From contig JBOHGM010000003.1 in NCBI GenBank assembly GCA_050699435.1, forward strand, positions 48,309 to 112,308: 64,000 bases of DNA, read 5' to 3'. The stretch's first letter is position 1. Each line of letters opens with the position of its first letter. This document shows positions 52,980 through 62,733 of this stretch, one piece after another. Below the pieces are notes generated by a model. That model was not told where the DNA came from, did no database searches, and was given only the letters and a program-made list of their open reading frames with translations. Origin of the DNA: GCA-003244245 sp050699435 (GTDB lineage: Bacteria; Actinomycetota; Actinomycetes; Mycobacteriales; Pseudonocardiaceae). The translations under genes and the position numbers were made by a program.

Positions 52980-53034
52980 CTGGGGCAGTGGCTAGCACTG
53001 TGAGGCGGGTGCTGGCGGACGATGAGGAGGCGAC

Positions 53035-54078
53035 ATGGCCGCTACTGCGGTACCGGAGCGGACCTTCGCCGGCCATCCCGGGCCGGAGCTGAAACCGGAA
53101 CCGAACGCAGCCTGGTGGGCGCAGGTCCGCGAGCTCGCCCGGGAGCGAGATGCCGTGCTGCTCGCGCACAACTACCAGGTACCCGAGATTCAGGACGTCG
53201 CCGACCACGTGGGTGACTCGCTGGCGCTGTCCCGGATCGCCGCGGACTGCGCCGCGCGCACCATCGTGTTCTGCGGTGTGCACTTCATGGCCGAGACCGC
53301 GAAGATCCTGGCGCCGGACAAGACCGTGCTCATCCCGGACGAGCGGGCTGGCTGCTCACTGGCCGACTCGATCGACGCCGATCAGCTGCGGGCCTGGAAG
53401 AGCGAGCATCCGGGCGCGGTCGTAGTGTCCTATGTGAACACCACCGCCGAGGTGAAGGCCGAGACCGACATCTGCTGCACCTCGTCCAACGCCGTCGACG
53501 TGGTCCACTCGATCCCGGCGGACCGTGCGGTGCTGTTCCTGCCCGACCAGTTCCTCGGCGCGCATGTGCAGCGCGTCACCGGACGGGCGAACCTGCACGT
53601 CTGGGCAGGCGAATGCCATGTGCACGCCGGCATCAACGGTCCCGAGCTGGCCGCCAAGGCTGCCGCCGCCCCCGACGCCGAGCTCTACATCCACCCCGAA
53701 TGCGGCTGCGCCACCAGCGCGCTGTACCTGGCGGGCGAGGGTGCGGTACCCGCCGAGCGGGTCCGGATCCTGTCCACCGGCGGGATGCTCGACGCCGCCC
53801 GGGAGGCCGCCGCCCGGCCGGACGGAGCCCGTGAGGTGCTGGTCGCCACCGAGGTCGGCATGCTGCACCAGCTGCGCCGCGCCGCCCCCGCGGTCGACTT
53901 CCGCGCAGTGAACGACCGCGCCTCCTGCCGCTATATGAAGATGATCACTCCGAGGGCGCTGCTGCGCTCGCTGCGCGATGGCGTCGATGAGGTGACCGTG
54001 CCCACCGAGATCGCCGAGCGGGCCCGCGGCGCGGTGCAGCGCATGATCGCGATCGGCCGCCCGGGCGGCGGCGAATGA
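53035..54078 (+). CDS. nadA: Quinolinate synthase
   Basis: 347 residues; GAGGAGG six bases upstream of ATG 53035. Condenses iminoaspartate with dihydroxyacetone phosphate using a [4Fe-4S] cluster. Cluster and active-site segments: LLAHNYQVPEIQDVADHVGD, IVFCGVHFMAETAKILAPDK, GCSLADSI, CCTSSNAV, FLPDQFLGAHV, IHPECGCATSALYLAGEG and MLHQLRRAAP. First gene of a tightly overlapping nadA-nadB-nadC operon under the NrtR palindrome. Confidence 0.96.
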   Translation: MAATAVPERTFAGHPGPELKPEPNAAWWAQVRELARERDAVLLAHNYQVPEIQDVADHVGDSLALSRIAADCAARTIVFCGVHFMAETAKILAPDKTVLIPDERAGCSLADSIDADQLRAWKSEHPGAVVVSYVNTTAEVKAETDICCTSSNAVDVVHSIPADRAVLFLPDQFLGAHVQRVTGRANLHVWAGECHVHAGINGPELAAKAAAAPDAELYIHPECGCATSALYLAGEGAVPAERVRILSTGGMLDAAREAAARPDGAREVLVATEVGMLHQLRRAAPAVDFRAVNDRASCRYMKMITPRALLRSLRDGVDEVTVPTEIAERARGAVQRMIAIGRPGGGE

Positions 54079-55658
54079 CGGACCGGGAGGTCACCGCCGA
54101 TCTGGCCGTGGTCGGTACCGGAGTCGCCGGGCTGACCGCCGCCCTGCGCGCCGCTGAGCTCGGCCTGCGGGTGGTGGTAGTGACCAAGGCCGCGGTCGAG
54201 GACGGCAACACCCGGTGGGCGCAGGGTGGGGTGGCCGTGGTGCTGCCGAGCACCGGCGACAGCGTGGAGGCACATGTAGCCGACACGCTGGCCGCCGGCG
54301 CCGGGCTCTGCGACGAGGTCGCCACCCACCGCATCCTGGCCGCCGGCCCGGCCGCGGTCCGGGCGTTGCGCGAGCGGGGTGCGGTCTTCGATGCCGGACG
54401 TGGCCGCCTGGAACGCAGCCGGGAGGGCGGGCACCGTGCGTTCCGGGTGATCCACGCTGGTGGTGACGCCACCGGGGCGGAGATCGAGCGGGTGCTGGCC
54501 GCGGCGGCCCGGGGCGGGCGGCTGCCGTTGCTGGAGCGCCACTCGGTCATCGATGTGCTGTCCGATGAGACCGGCCGGGTGGCCGGGTTGGCGCTGCTCG
54601 GCGGTGACGGCCGCAGTGTGCTGCGCACCAGGGCGGTGCTGCTGGCCACCGGCGGGATCGGCCAGCTCTACGCCGTGAGCACCAACCCCGAGGTCGCCAC
54701 CGGTGATGGGCTGGCACTGGCGTTGCGTGCCGGCGCGGTCGCCGCCGACCTGGAGTTCGTGCAGTTCCACCCGACGGCGCTGCACGCCGGCGTGGGCTCG
54801 CGGGGCCGACGGCCACTGGTCACCGAAGCGGTCCGTGGGGAGGGCGCAGTGCTGCTGGACATCACCGGCCGGCCGGTGATGGCAGGCGCGCACCCCCTCG
54901 GCGATCTCGCCCCGCGGGACGCGGTAGCCGCCGCGATCACCCGCCGGCTGGCCGCAACAGGTGCCGATCACGTGCTGCTCGACGCCACCCACCTCGGCAG
55001 CGCAGGATTCCGCCGTCGCTTCCCGACGGTGCACCGGGCCTGCATGGTCGCCGGAGTGGACCCGGGCCGCCAGCCGATCCCGGTGGCCCCGGCGGCGCAC
55101 TACCTGTGCGGTGGGGTGGTCACCGACGGCTGCGGCCGGACCACCGTGCCCGGGCTCTACGCCGCAGGTGAGGTGGCCCGGACCGGCTTGCACGGGGCCA
55201 ACCGGCTGGCCTCGAACAGCCTCCTGGAGGGCCTCGTGATGGGCTCGCGAGCCGCCGAGGCAGTGGCCGCGGACCTCGTGACGGCTCTGCCGCCGGGCCC
55301 GCCACTACCTACCTGCCAGCTGCGTCCGGTGGCCGATCGGGGCGCGCTGCAGCGGGCGATGAGCACCCACGCCAGCCTCGGCCGGGATGCCGACGGGCTG
55401 GCCGCCGCAGCGGCGGTCGCGGGCGCCACCACCCGGCAGCCGTTGCGCACCGCGGCCGACGCCGAGAATGCCGGGCTCACACTGGCCGCGGCAGCGCTAC
55501 TCACCGCAGCCGCGGCCCGTACCGAGACCCGCGGCTGCCACCTGCGCACCGACTATCCGCGCAGCTCGCCGGAGTGGCGACGCAGCATCACCGTGACGCT
55601 CAACGACGCGGGCACCCCGGTTCCTGCTGAGCTGGTGCGAGTCGGGGGAGCCGCGTGA
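54075..55658 (+). CDS. nadB: L-aspartate oxidase
   Basis: 527 residues, ATGA overlap with nadA. FAD-dependent oxidation of aspartate to iminoaspartate. FAD motif LAVVGTGVAGLTAALRAAEL, GNTRWAQGGVAVVLPSTGDS (conserved in NadB), HRAFRVIHAGGDATGAEIER, FVQFHPTALHAG, RGEGAVLLDITGRPVM, MVAGVDPGRQPIPVAPAAHY and GLHGANRLASNSLLEGLV. Complete and of normal length. It feeds NadA directly, consistent with the coupled genes. Confidence 0.95.
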   Translation: MTDREVTADLAVVGTGVAGLTAALRAAELGLRVVVVTKAAVEDGNTRWAQGGVAVVLPSTGDSVEAHVADTLAAGAGLCDEVATHRILAAGPAAVRALRERGAVFDAGRGRLERSREGGHRAFRVIHAGGDATGAEIERVLAAAARGGRLPLLERHSVIDVLSDETGRVAGLALLGGDGRSVLRTRAVLLATGGIGQLYAVSTNPEVATGDGLALALRAGAVAADLEFVQFHPTALHAGVGSRGRRPLVTEAVRGEGAVLLDITGRPVMAGAHPLGDLAPRDAVAAAITRRLAATGADHVLLDATHLGSAGFRRRFPTVHRACMVAGVDPGRQPIPVAPAAHYLCGGVVTDGCGRTTVPGLYAAGEVARTGLHGANRLASNSLLEGLVMGSRAAEAVAADLVTALPPGPPLPTCQLRPVADRGALQRAMSTHASLGRDADGLAAAAAVAGATTRQPLRTAADAENAGLTLAAAALLTAAAARTETRGCHLRTDYPRSSPEWRRSITVTLNDAGTPVPAELVRVGGAA

Positions 55659-56536
55659 CCTCTGCGGCGGTGGGGGCGGAGCTGTCCGCCGCGGGCCTCG
55701 ATCCCGGCGAGGTCCACCGGGTCATCATGACCGCGCTGGAGGAGGACCTGCGCTATGGCCCGGATGCCACCACTGCGGCCTGCGTCCCGGCTGGCGCCGT
55801 CGCGGTCGCCACGGTCTCACCACGCAGTTCCGGTACGTTGGCTGGGTTACCGGTATTCCTCGGCGTGCTCGACGAGGTGCTCGGGGCTGGCGGGTACGAG
55901 GTCATCGCCCGGCGCGAGGACGGTGCGCGGCTTGCTGCTGGCGATGTCGCGCTCGCCGTGCGCGTCCCGGTGGCTGGCCTGCTCACCGCCGAGCGCACCG
56001 CGCTCAACCTGCTCTGCCACCTGTCCGGGGTGGCCACCGCCACCGCTGCGTGGGTGGATGCGGTGGCCGGTACCGGCGCGGTGATCCGGGATTCCCGTAA
56101 AACCCTGCCTGGTTTGCGGGCGCTGCAGAAGTACGCGGTGCGCTGCGGCGGGGGGGTCAACCACCGGATGGGTCTCGGGGACGCTGTGCTGGTCAAGGAC
56201 AACCACGTGGCTGCCGCCGGATCTGTGACGGCGGCCATCGCGGCCGTCCGGGCCCGCGCCCCCCAGCTGCCGTGCGAGGTGGAGGTCGGCACCCTCGACG
56301 AGCTGGACGAGGCGCTGGCCGCCGGCGTACCGCTGGTGCTGCTGGACAACATGACGGTGCCGCAGTGCGCCGAAGCCGTCCGCCGCGCCGCAGGCTCGGG
56401 CACCGAGCTGGAGGCGTCCGGAGGCTTGACGCTCGACGTCGCCCGGGAGTATGCGCAGACCGGCGTGTGTTATCTCGCGGTGGGTGCCCTCACCCATTCC
56501 GCTCCTGCCCTTGACCTCGGGCTGGACTTTCGTTGA
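55655..56536 (+). CDS. nadC: Nicotinate-nucleotide pyrophosphorylase (quinolinate phosphoribosyltransferase)
   Basis: 293 residues from GTG 55655, overlapping the nadB stop (GTGA). Converts quinolinate and PRPP to nicotinate mononucleotide. Motifs: ALEEDLRYGPDATTAACVPA, AERTALNLLCHLSGVATATA, RDSRKTLPGLRALQKYAVRC and GGGVNHRMGLGDAVLVKDNH are the classic QPRTase active site; VEVGTLDELDEALAAGVPLV and LEASGGLTLDVAREYAQTGV close the barrel. Last gene of the operon; nadE at 11-12.9 kb would finish NAD synthesis. Confidence 0.96.
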   Translation: MTSAAVGAELSAAGLDPGEVHRVIMTALEEDLRYGPDATTAACVPAGAVAVATVSPRSSGTLAGLPVFLGVLDEVLGAGGYEVIARREDGARLAAGDVALAVRVPVAGLLTAERTALNLLCHLSGVATATAAWVDAVAGTGAVIRDSRKTLPGLRALQKYAVRCGGGVNHRMGLGDAVLVKDNHVAAAGSVTAAIAAVRARAPQLPCEVEVGTLDELDEALAAGVPLVLLDNMTVPQCAEAVRRAAGSGTELEASGGLTLDVAREYAQTGVCYLAVGALTHSAPALDLGLDFR

Positions 56537-56559
56537 GTGTCCCTGTGCCTACCGATCAT

Positions 56560-57606
56560 CTACTTGATTCCGACAACCATCGAGTCGGGCCCCACGAGAT
56601 GCTCGACGTAGCTTTCGCGAAAGCCCGCCTCCTGCATCCAGGCACGGCAATCGGCACCCGTGTAGTCAAATCCTCCGGGCGTCTCGATCAGCATATTGAG
56701 GCTCATCAGCAGGCCGAACGCGTTGCTGCGCCGTTCGTCGTCGATGATCGCCTCGTAGACGATCAGCGCGCCGCCCTCGGGCAGGGCATCGTATGCCTTT
56801 TGCAGCAACAGGCGCTTTTGATTGATATCCCAGTCGTGCAGAACATGCCCCATGACGAGCACATCCGCCGTGGGCAGTGGATCGGTGAAGAAGTCACCGG
56901 CGGTGAAGCTCAGCCGCTCAGCGAGCCCGAAGTTCGCGACGTAAGTATCGAAGACCGGTCCCATCGGGGGCAGGTCGAAGCCGCTGCCCGTGATGTGCTC
57001 GTGTGCCAGCGCGATCTGCACCGGCAAGGCCCCTTCGGCGCAGCCGATGTCGATCAGACTGCTGTGCTCCTGCCAGGGAAACTTGGCCGCAATCGCCCGC
57101 GCGGTCTCGGCGCTGATCCCGCTCATCGCGCGTGCCAACTGTGCCAGCTTCGCGGGGTCGCTATAGAGTACCTCGAAGAGGTCTTCGCCGTCCTTGACCT
57201 CATTTTGCTGCTGACCGGTTCGCAGAGCCTCCGTCAGCGACCCCCAGAGGCCGTATTCACGCGCGTTCATCATCTCCAGCAAGCCGCCGATGTAGGATGG
57301 CTTGGCCCGGTCGAGGAACGCCTCGGTCTCAGGGGTGTTGGCGTAGCGGCCGCCCTCGCGCTCGAGCATGCCCAGCGCGACCAGCGCGTCAAAGAAGTCC
57401 GTCGCGCTCCGCCGGTGCAGACCCAAGCGCTCGCGCAGCGTCTCGCCATCGAGCGTGCCAGCGCTCGCTAGCTCAGAGAAGACCCCCAGCTCGACGGCGC
57501 TTAGTAATGTCTTTGAGCCCCAGAACCCCAACCCGAGCTGAAAAATCGCGGTGGGAGACACCTGAGTCTGGTGCTTGATCCCCAATGATTGTGCTTCGCT
57601 CATCAT
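56560..57606 (-). CDS. SAM-dependent O-methyltransferase (acetylserotonin-OMT-like)
   Basis: 348 residues from 57606, preceded by GGGGGTGC. N-terminal dimerisation winged helix (AIFQLGLGFWGSKTLLSAVE, RLGLHRRSATDFFDALVALG), then a methyltransferase fold: SAM motif SLIDIGCAEGALPVQIALAH, VFDTYVANFGLAERLSFTAG, DVLVMGHVLHDWD with the catalytic His in VLHDW, and EGGALIVYEAIIDDERRSNA. Small-molecule O-methylation is the family reaction, often in secondary metabolism. The gene is lower in GC than its neighbours and stands alone, suggesting acquisition. Converges on nadC with a 23-bp gap. Confidence 0.85.
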   Translation of the reverse strand: MMSEAQSLGIKHQTQVSPTAIFQLGLGFWGSKTLLSAVELGVFSELASAGTLDGETLRERLGLHRRSATDFFDALVALGMLEREGGRYANTPETEAFLDRAKPSYIGGLLEMMNAREYGLWGSLTEALRTGQQQNEVKDGEDLFEVLYSDPAKLAQLARAMSGISAETARAIAAKFPWQEHSSLIDIGCAEGALPVQIALAHEHITGSGFDLPPMGPVFDTYVANFGLAERLSFTAGDFFTDPLPTADVLVMGHVLHDWDINQKRLLLQKAYDALPEGGALIVYEAIIDDERRSNAFGLLMSLNMLIETPGGFDYTGADCRAWMQEAGFRESYVEHLVGPDSMVVGIK

Positions 57607-57824
57607 GCACCCCCAATTACCTTGAGAAACGAATCTGCTGCCCAACCCTACGAGACCACCGCGAATCGTGCAGCCTCAACGGAGGTGCGCAGCAGCTCGG
57701 CAGCTTCGGAGGCAGGAGAGCAGTACCAAGGACCCGCGTGCGGAACAGATCCCACTTGACCAGGGTATTCACGGTGGGAGCTGATCTTGGACAGTCCGGT
57801 CAGCGCTGCTCGGCGAGAGCTCCC

Positions 57825-59102
57825 TTAGGGGAGCGTGACACACGGCACGCAGTCTGCGGAGCGCAGTAGCAGGTCCACCGCGGCGTCGTTGCGTTCGGTC
57901 TCGCGCTTGACCTCGGTGTCCGGCGGGTAGAAGCCGCCCTGCAGCTCGCTGGCCGGGTACATCTCGAAGGTGAAGGACCAGATGCGGTGCTCCGCCCACA
58001 TCCAGTCGCTGATCAAACCGTCGGCGATGTAGAGGTCGCTGGACTGCTGGGGGGTGTAGTCGTTGGTGGCGGCCATCGCCTCGCCCAGCGAGCGGAATGC
58101 TGCCGCGTCGGCGGCGTCGAGGCCCGGGTCGGTGTCGCCGGTGGTGTAGCCGTAGGGCCAGAGCACCAGCTCGGAGAAGGTGTGGAAGTCGATGTGCGCG
58201 GTGATCTGCTGCTCGCCACCGACCATCCGGCTGTTCACCCAGTCCCGCAGCTGCGCGGTCTCGGGCGCGGAGAACGGGGCGTTACCGCGATAGATGTCGG
58301 AGGCAGGGTCGGCACTGGACCCGCCACAGCAGCCCCATTCGGTGCCCCAGTTGCGGTTGAGGTCGGTGCCGATCTCGCTGGTTCCCGGGTTCGGCTGCCG
58401 GTTCTTGCGCCAGAACGCGAAGGCGCCGCTGGCGATGTCGTACTCGGCGCCGTCCGGATTGGTCATCGGCATCACCCAGATCTCCCGGGAGTCCAGCAGT
58501 TCGGTGACCGCCGGATCCGTGCCATAGCCATCGGCCAGCCGCTGCACGATGTGCAGGCACATCTCGACGGTGAGGTGCTCGCGGGCGTGCTGCGCGCAGG
58601 TGAACAGCACTTCCGGTTCGTCCTCGTCGGTGCGCACCGCGTCGCTGATCTTCACCAGCGGCAGCGTGCGGCCCTCGAAGGACTGGCCGTAGCTGGAGAG
58701 GGACACCACATCGGGGTGCTGCTGCGCGAGCGTGCTCAGCTCGGCGGTGAGCTCGTCGTAGGTGCGGTAGCCGGTGAACCCGGGTGGGAAGTCGCCCGGC
58801 TGCGACCGCGGCAGCGTGGGCAGCGGGAGCGGGATCAGCTGCACCCCGCTGGCCCGCAGCCGATCGGCCTCCTCGGGTGTCGCGCGGACCTCGAGATAGT
58901 CGGGCCCGCCACCGAGCACGTCCACGCCCTGACGTGCCACCGCGGTGCGCGCAGCGGGGGTGTCCAGCCCTTCCACCCGGTAGACCGACTCCGTTTCGGG
59001 CTCGGGTCCGGGCTGCAGCGGCGCGGCCGCGGTCGCGGAGAGCGGGACAGCGAGCGCAACCATCGCCAGCGCGGCGATCACGGCGACACGGCGTACGGGC
59101 AT
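57825..59102 (-). CDS. Secreted M14 zinc carboxypeptidase
   Basis: 425 residues from ATG 59102 with GAGGGGGAG upstream. Signal peptide VAVIAALAMVALAVPLSATA, a prodomain (about 35-115), then the M14 catalytic domain: zinc ligands in CAQHAREHLTVEM (HxxE) and HIDFHTFSEL (His), substrate-binding NRNWGTEWGC and catalytic Glu in FTFEMYP. Resembles carboxypeptidase T of actinomycetes. Exported peptidase removing C-terminal residues. At its stop codon the DNA GCTCCC-ttag-GGGAGC (57819-57834) could act as a small terminator hairpin. The 57607-57824 gap holds nothing else. Confidence 0.93.
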   Translation of the reverse strand: MPVRRVAVIAALAMVALAVPLSATAAAPLQPGPEPETESVYRVEGLDTPAARTAVARQGVDVLGGGPDYLEVRATPEEADRLRASGVQLIPLPLPTLPRSQPGDFPPGFTGYRTYDELTAELSTLAQQHPDVVSLSSYGQSFEGRTLPLVKISDAVRTDEDEPEVLFTCAQHAREHLTVEMCLHIVQRLADGYGTDPAVTELLDSREIWVMPMTNPDGAEYDIASGAFAFWRKNRQPNPGTSEIGTDLNRNWGTEWGCCGGSSADPASDIYRGNAPFSAPETAQLRDWVNSRMVGGEQQITAHIDFHTFSELVLWPYGYTTGDTDPGLDAADAAAFRSLGEAMAATNDYTPQQSSDLYIADGLISDWMWAEHRIWSFTFEMYPASELQGGFYPPDTEVKRETERNDAAVDLLLRSADCVPCVTLP

Positions 59103-59205
59103 TGGGACTCCCCCTCGTTCGAGCACGACCTGCTGCATCCTGGCTGTGCAGTGCGGCGTTGGCAAGGGACCTTCCGTGCGCGCAGCTGGGTCCACTAACT
59201 GGCTA

Positions 59206-59241
59206 TTGCCTCTATTTTGCGACTGTGCCTAAAGTTGCCCT
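59206..59241 (+). promoter_or_regulatory. Possible leaderless promoter of the peptide-binding-protein gene
   Basis: TTGCCT (59206-59211) and TAAAGT (59230-59235) are 18 bp apart, and TAAAGT ends 6 bases before the ATG at 59242. No ribosome-binding site precedes that ATG, so a leaderless transcript fits. Confidence 0.35.
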
Positions 59242-60090
59242 ATGTCACCGTTCACTCCTCGGAGCGTCCCCGTCGCGGTCTGTGCACTCGCGGCGTTGGT
59301 TGCCTGCAGTGCACCGTCGAGCACGTCGGCGGCGCCGGCCGATGAGCTGGTGCTCGCCGACGGCTACGAGCCGGAAAGTCTGCATCCGCTGCTCGGCTAC
59401 GGCACCGAGGGCGCGTCGAGGATCTTCGACGGCCTGGTCGCACACGACGCCGACCGGCGGCTGCAACCCGCGCTGGCCAGCGAGGTGCCCCGTCCCTCGG
59501 CCGATGGCCGGTCCTGGACGGTGCGGCTACGAGACGGGGTGACGTTTCACGATGGGTCGAGCTTCGAGGCCGCCGACGTGGTCGCCACGTACCGCGCGCT
59601 GCTCGATCCGGCCACCGCGTCCACCGAGACGACCACCTTCTCGATGGTCGCCGGGGTGCGGGAGGTCGACCCGCGCACGGTGCGCTTCGACCTCGCGTTC
59701 CCCTATGCCGCGTTCCCGCACCGCTTGACCCTCGGCGTGTTGCCCAGCGAGGCGCTGGCCGAGCCGGGACCCGCCGAGAAGTCCGCGTTGAACAGCGCGC
59801 CGATCGGCACCGGCCCCTATCGGGTGAGTGAATGGCGTAAGGGCGAGCGGCTGGTGTTCGAGGCCAACGAGTCCTACTGGGACGGTGCACCGGAGATCAG
59901 CCGGATCACGATCGTGTTCGCCACCGACGACAACACCCGCGCGCAGCGGATGACCGCAGGCGAGTTCGACGGCACCGTGCTGCCACCCGGGCTGGCCCAT
60001 ACCTTCGACGGCCGCGACGGCTACTCGGTGATCAGCCACCGCAGTGCGGACTACCGGACGATCATGCTGCACCGCCTGGCGCCAGGGTGG
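59242..60090 (+). pseudogene. Peptide ABC transporter substrate-binding protein, truncated by deletion
   Basis: The N-terminal 280 residues are a normal SBP family 5 (DppA/OppA type): lipobox LAALVACSAP, GYEPESLHPLLGYGTEGASR, VTFHDGSSFEAADVVATYRA, LNSAPIGTGPYRVSEWRKGE and FATDDNTRAQRM. After DYRTIMLHR the sequence changes abruptly into DNA preceding the DppC-like permease, and the frame runs on antisense-like to 61380. The C-terminal 220 residues of the binding protein and the whole DppB permease are missing, as from one in-place deletion of roughly 1.5-2 kb. The remaining protein is unlikely to bind substrate. Confidence 0.75.
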
Positions 60091-60145
60091 CTGGCTGGAC
60101 CGGGCAGGCACCCCGCGTGGCCGGGGGGCGGTCGCCCGCAGCCGG

Positions 60146-60958
60146 GTGCGGCTGTTCGGGTCGTTGGGCACGTTGGTGGTGCTGGTGGCGGCTGCGCTGC
60201 TGGTGCCCTGGCTGGCCGGAGTGGACGACCGCACTGTCGACTATGCCGCGGTCCGGCGCCCGCCCAGCACCGCGCATCCGTTCGGCACCGACGAGGCCGG
60301 GCGCGATCTGCTGATCCGCTCGCTGGCCGGACTGCGGATCTCGCTGCTGGTGGCGGCGGTCTGCGCGGTGGTCTCGACCCTGTTGGGCACGGTGCTCGGC
60401 GCGGTGTCCGGGCTAGCCGGAGGCTGGACCGACCGGCTGCTCATGCGGCTGGTGGACGCGGTGAACGCGGTGCCGCACCTGCTGCTGGGGATCGTGATCG
60501 TCGCGCTGTACCGGGGCAGCGTGCTCGCGGTGATCGCGTCCATCGCGCTCACCCACTGGACGTCGGTGGCCCGCATCGTGCGCGGCGAGGTCCTGTCGCT
60601 GCGGGACCGCCCGTTCGTGGACGCCGCGGTATCCGGTGGCGCTGGGCGGCGCCGGGTGCTGCGCCGTCATCTGCTGCCCGCGGTGGTGCCCCAGGCGGCG
60701 CTGTGTGCGGTGCTGATCCTGCTGCACGCGGTGGGGCACGAGACCGCGCTGAGTTTCCTCGGCCTCGGCCTGCCCGCGCACCTGGCGAGCATCGGCAACA
60801 TCCTCGGCGACGGGAGGGACGCGGTGTTGGTCGGTTCCTGGTGGATCGTGCTGCTGCCCTCGGCGCTGCTGGTCGCGGTGGCGCTGGCGGTGGCCGGCCT
60901 GGGCGGATCCTGGCGGGACCGGATGGTGCCCCGGCGGCGCTCGGAGCTGGCCCTGTGA
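60146..60958 (+). CDS. Peptide ABC transporter permease (DppC-like)
   Basis: About 270 residues if GTG 60146 is the start; the true start may have been lost in the upstream deletion. FGTDEAGRDLLIRSLAGLRI, a signature of DppC/OppC permeases, is followed by five helices and the EAA-loop-like segment YVDAAVSGGAGRRRVLRRHL type (here FVDAAVSGGAGRRRVLRRHL), then HETALSFLGLGLPAHLASIG. It overlaps the ATP-binding gene by GTGA. Without its DppB partner and an intact binding protein it cannot form the usual importer. Confidence 0.8.
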   Translation: MRLFGSLGTLVVLVAAALLVPWLAGVDDRTVDYAAVRRPPSTAHPFGTDEAGRDLLIRSLAGLRISLLVAAVCAVVSTLLGTVLGAVSGLAGGWTDRLLMRLVDAVNAVPHLLLGIVIVALYRGSVLAVIASIALTHWTSVARIVRGEVLSLRDRPFVDAAVSGGAGRRRVLRRHLLPAVVPQAALCAVLILLHAVGHETALSFLGLGLPAHLASIGNILGDGRDAVLVGSWWIVLLPSALLVAVALAVAGLGGSWRDRMVPRRRSELAL

Positions 60959-61967
60959 CCGGGGCCTCGCTGGCGCCTGCCCGAGCAGCTGCAGGGCCGG
61001 GCGAGCCGTCACCGGTGCTGGACGTGCAGCGGCTCTCGGTGCGTTTCCTGCTCGGCCGCGGCGGGCGGCGGGGGATCGTGCAGGCCGTCACCGAGGTGGA
61101 TCTCGTGCTGCGGCCGGGACGAGTCCTGGTGCTGGTGGGGAGAGCGGGTGTGGCAAGTCGGTACTGGCCTCCGCGCTGCTCGGCCTGCTGCCCTCGAACG
61201 CGCAGGTGCGCGGCAGCGCGATGCTGGCCGTGCCGGGTGCTGCGGAGCGGGACCTGCTGGCCGCCCCGGAGCGGGAGCTGGCGGGCCGGGTGCGGGGCCG
61301 GGCGGTCGGGCTGGTCCCGCAGTCCGCGGCCAGCCACCTCACCCCCGTGCGCACCGCCGGCGCGCAGCTCACCGAGGTAGTGCGGACGCTGCGGCCACGC
61401 TGCGACGTCGAGGAGGCGGTGGCCGGGCTGGCCGAGCGCGTCGGCCTGCCGGCTGCCGCGTTGGACCGCTACCCGCACGAGCTCTCCGGCGGGATGGCCC
61501 AGCGCGTCGGGGTGGCGCTGGCGCTGGCCGGTGACCCCGCCGTGGTGCTTGCCGACGAGCCCACCACCGGGCTGGATCGCCCGCTGGTGGACCGGACCGT
61601 CGATCTCCTGGCCGGGCTGGCCGCTGCGGAGGGCCGTGCGGTGCTGATGATCACCCATGATCTGCGGGCGGCGCGGCGGATCGCCACCGACGTCGTCGTG
61701 ATGTACGCCAGCAGGCTGGTCGAGGTCGGCCCGGCCGACGCCGTGTTCGGCGAGCCCCTGCACCCCTACACCGCTGGGTTGATCGGTGCCCTGCCCAGTG
61801 GTGGCTTCCGGCCGATACCCGGGCACCCTCCGGAACTCACCGCGCTGCCCGCCGGATGCGGCTTCCGGCCCCGCTGCGTCGTGAGCCCCGACGGCCAGTG
61901 CCGCGACGACCCCACGCTGGTGCGCTACGGCGAGCGGCTGGTGGCCTGCCGGCGGCTGCCGTGCTGA
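60955..61967 (+). pseudogene. Peptide ABC transporter ATPase (DppD-like), frameshifted in Walker A
   Basis: Starts at GTG 60955 (overlap with dppC-like stop): VLDVQRLSVRFLLGRGGRRG, AVTEVDLVLRPGRVLVLVG. At about 61140 one G is missing from gtggggagagcgggtgtggc; restoring it gives VGESGCGKSVLASALLGLLP, a perfect Walker A. The rest is intact in the other frame: Q loop PQSAASHLTP, signature ELSGGMAQRVGVALALAG, Walker B VVLADEPTTGLD, and the C-terminal oligopeptide-transporter CGFRPRC segment. Genuine pseudogene or a homopolymer sequencing error in a G run. Confidence 0.75.
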
Positions 61968-62602
61968 GCGCATCCGGGGTGGAGGTCGGCTACCGCCGTG
62001 GCGAACCAGTGCTCGACGGTGTCGACCTGCAGATCGAGTCGGGTGAGACGGTCGGGCTAGCCGGCCCCAGCGGGTGCGGCAAGTCCACCCTGGCCCGGGT
62101 TCTGGCGCTACTGCTGGAGCCGTGGCGCGGCACCGTATCGCTGGACGGGCACCCGGTCATCGCGTTCCGCTACGCCGCCCCAGTGGCCGCCCGGACCGCG
62201 ATCGGCCTGGTGTTCCAGCAGCCGCGGCTGGCCGTGGACCCGCGCAGCACGCTGCGCCAGGTGATCGCCGAACCGCTGCACGCCACCGGCCGGTCCGCCC
62301 AGGCGCCCGCCGCTGCCGCCGAGCTTGCCGAGCGGGTGGGGCTGACCCCCGAACTGCTCGACCGGGCCCCGCACGAGGTCAGCGACGGCCAGTTGCAGCG
62401 GGCCTGCCTGGCCCGGGCACTGGTGCTGGCGCCGCGCTACCTGCTCTGCGACGAGATGACCGCCATGGTCGACGCCTCCACCACGGCTGCCCTGGTCGGT
62501 GCGGTGCGCGACGAGGTCGCCCAGCGGCGGCTCGGCGTGCTGGCGATCAGCCACGACGAGGAACTGCTCGGGGTCTGGGCGGATCGTGCGGTGAGTCTGT
62601 AA
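61961..62602 (+). CDS. Peptide ABC transporter ATPase (DppF-like)
   Basis: 213 residues from GTG 61961, overlapping the DppD-like stop. Walker A AGPSGCGKSTLARVLALLLE, Q loop GLVFQQPRLAVDPRSTLRQV, signature HEVSDGQLQRACLARALVLA, Walker B YLLCDEMTAMVD and H loop AISHDEELL are intact. Shorter than typical DppF because the C-terminal oligopeptide-type extension is absent. Its operon partners are damaged, so its function in import is doubtful. Confidence 0.85.
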   Translation: MLSASGVEVGYRRGEPVLDGVDLQIESGETVGLAGPSGCGKSTLARVLALLLEPWRGTVSLDGHPVIAFRYAAPVAARTAIGLVFQQPRLAVDPRSTLRQVIAEPLHATGRSAQAPAAAAELAERVGLTPELLDRAPHEVSDGQLQRACLARALVLAPRYLLCDEMTAMVDASTTAALVGAVRDEVAQRRLGVLAISHDEELLGVWADRAVSL

Positions 62603-62733
62603 CCCGGTTACACCCGCACGACTCCGGATGCGCTGCCGAGGACGAAGTCGTTGTCGTGTGGAACGGCAATTCTGGAAGGAAACTTGCAATGCATCCAGTG
62701 CAGCGAACCACCTACGCGTTAGGTGATGGTCGA

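Noticed and set aside
53931..55193. 420-codon minus-strand frame across nadB
   Set aside because: Antisense to nadB; no motif, and nadB is clearly coding.
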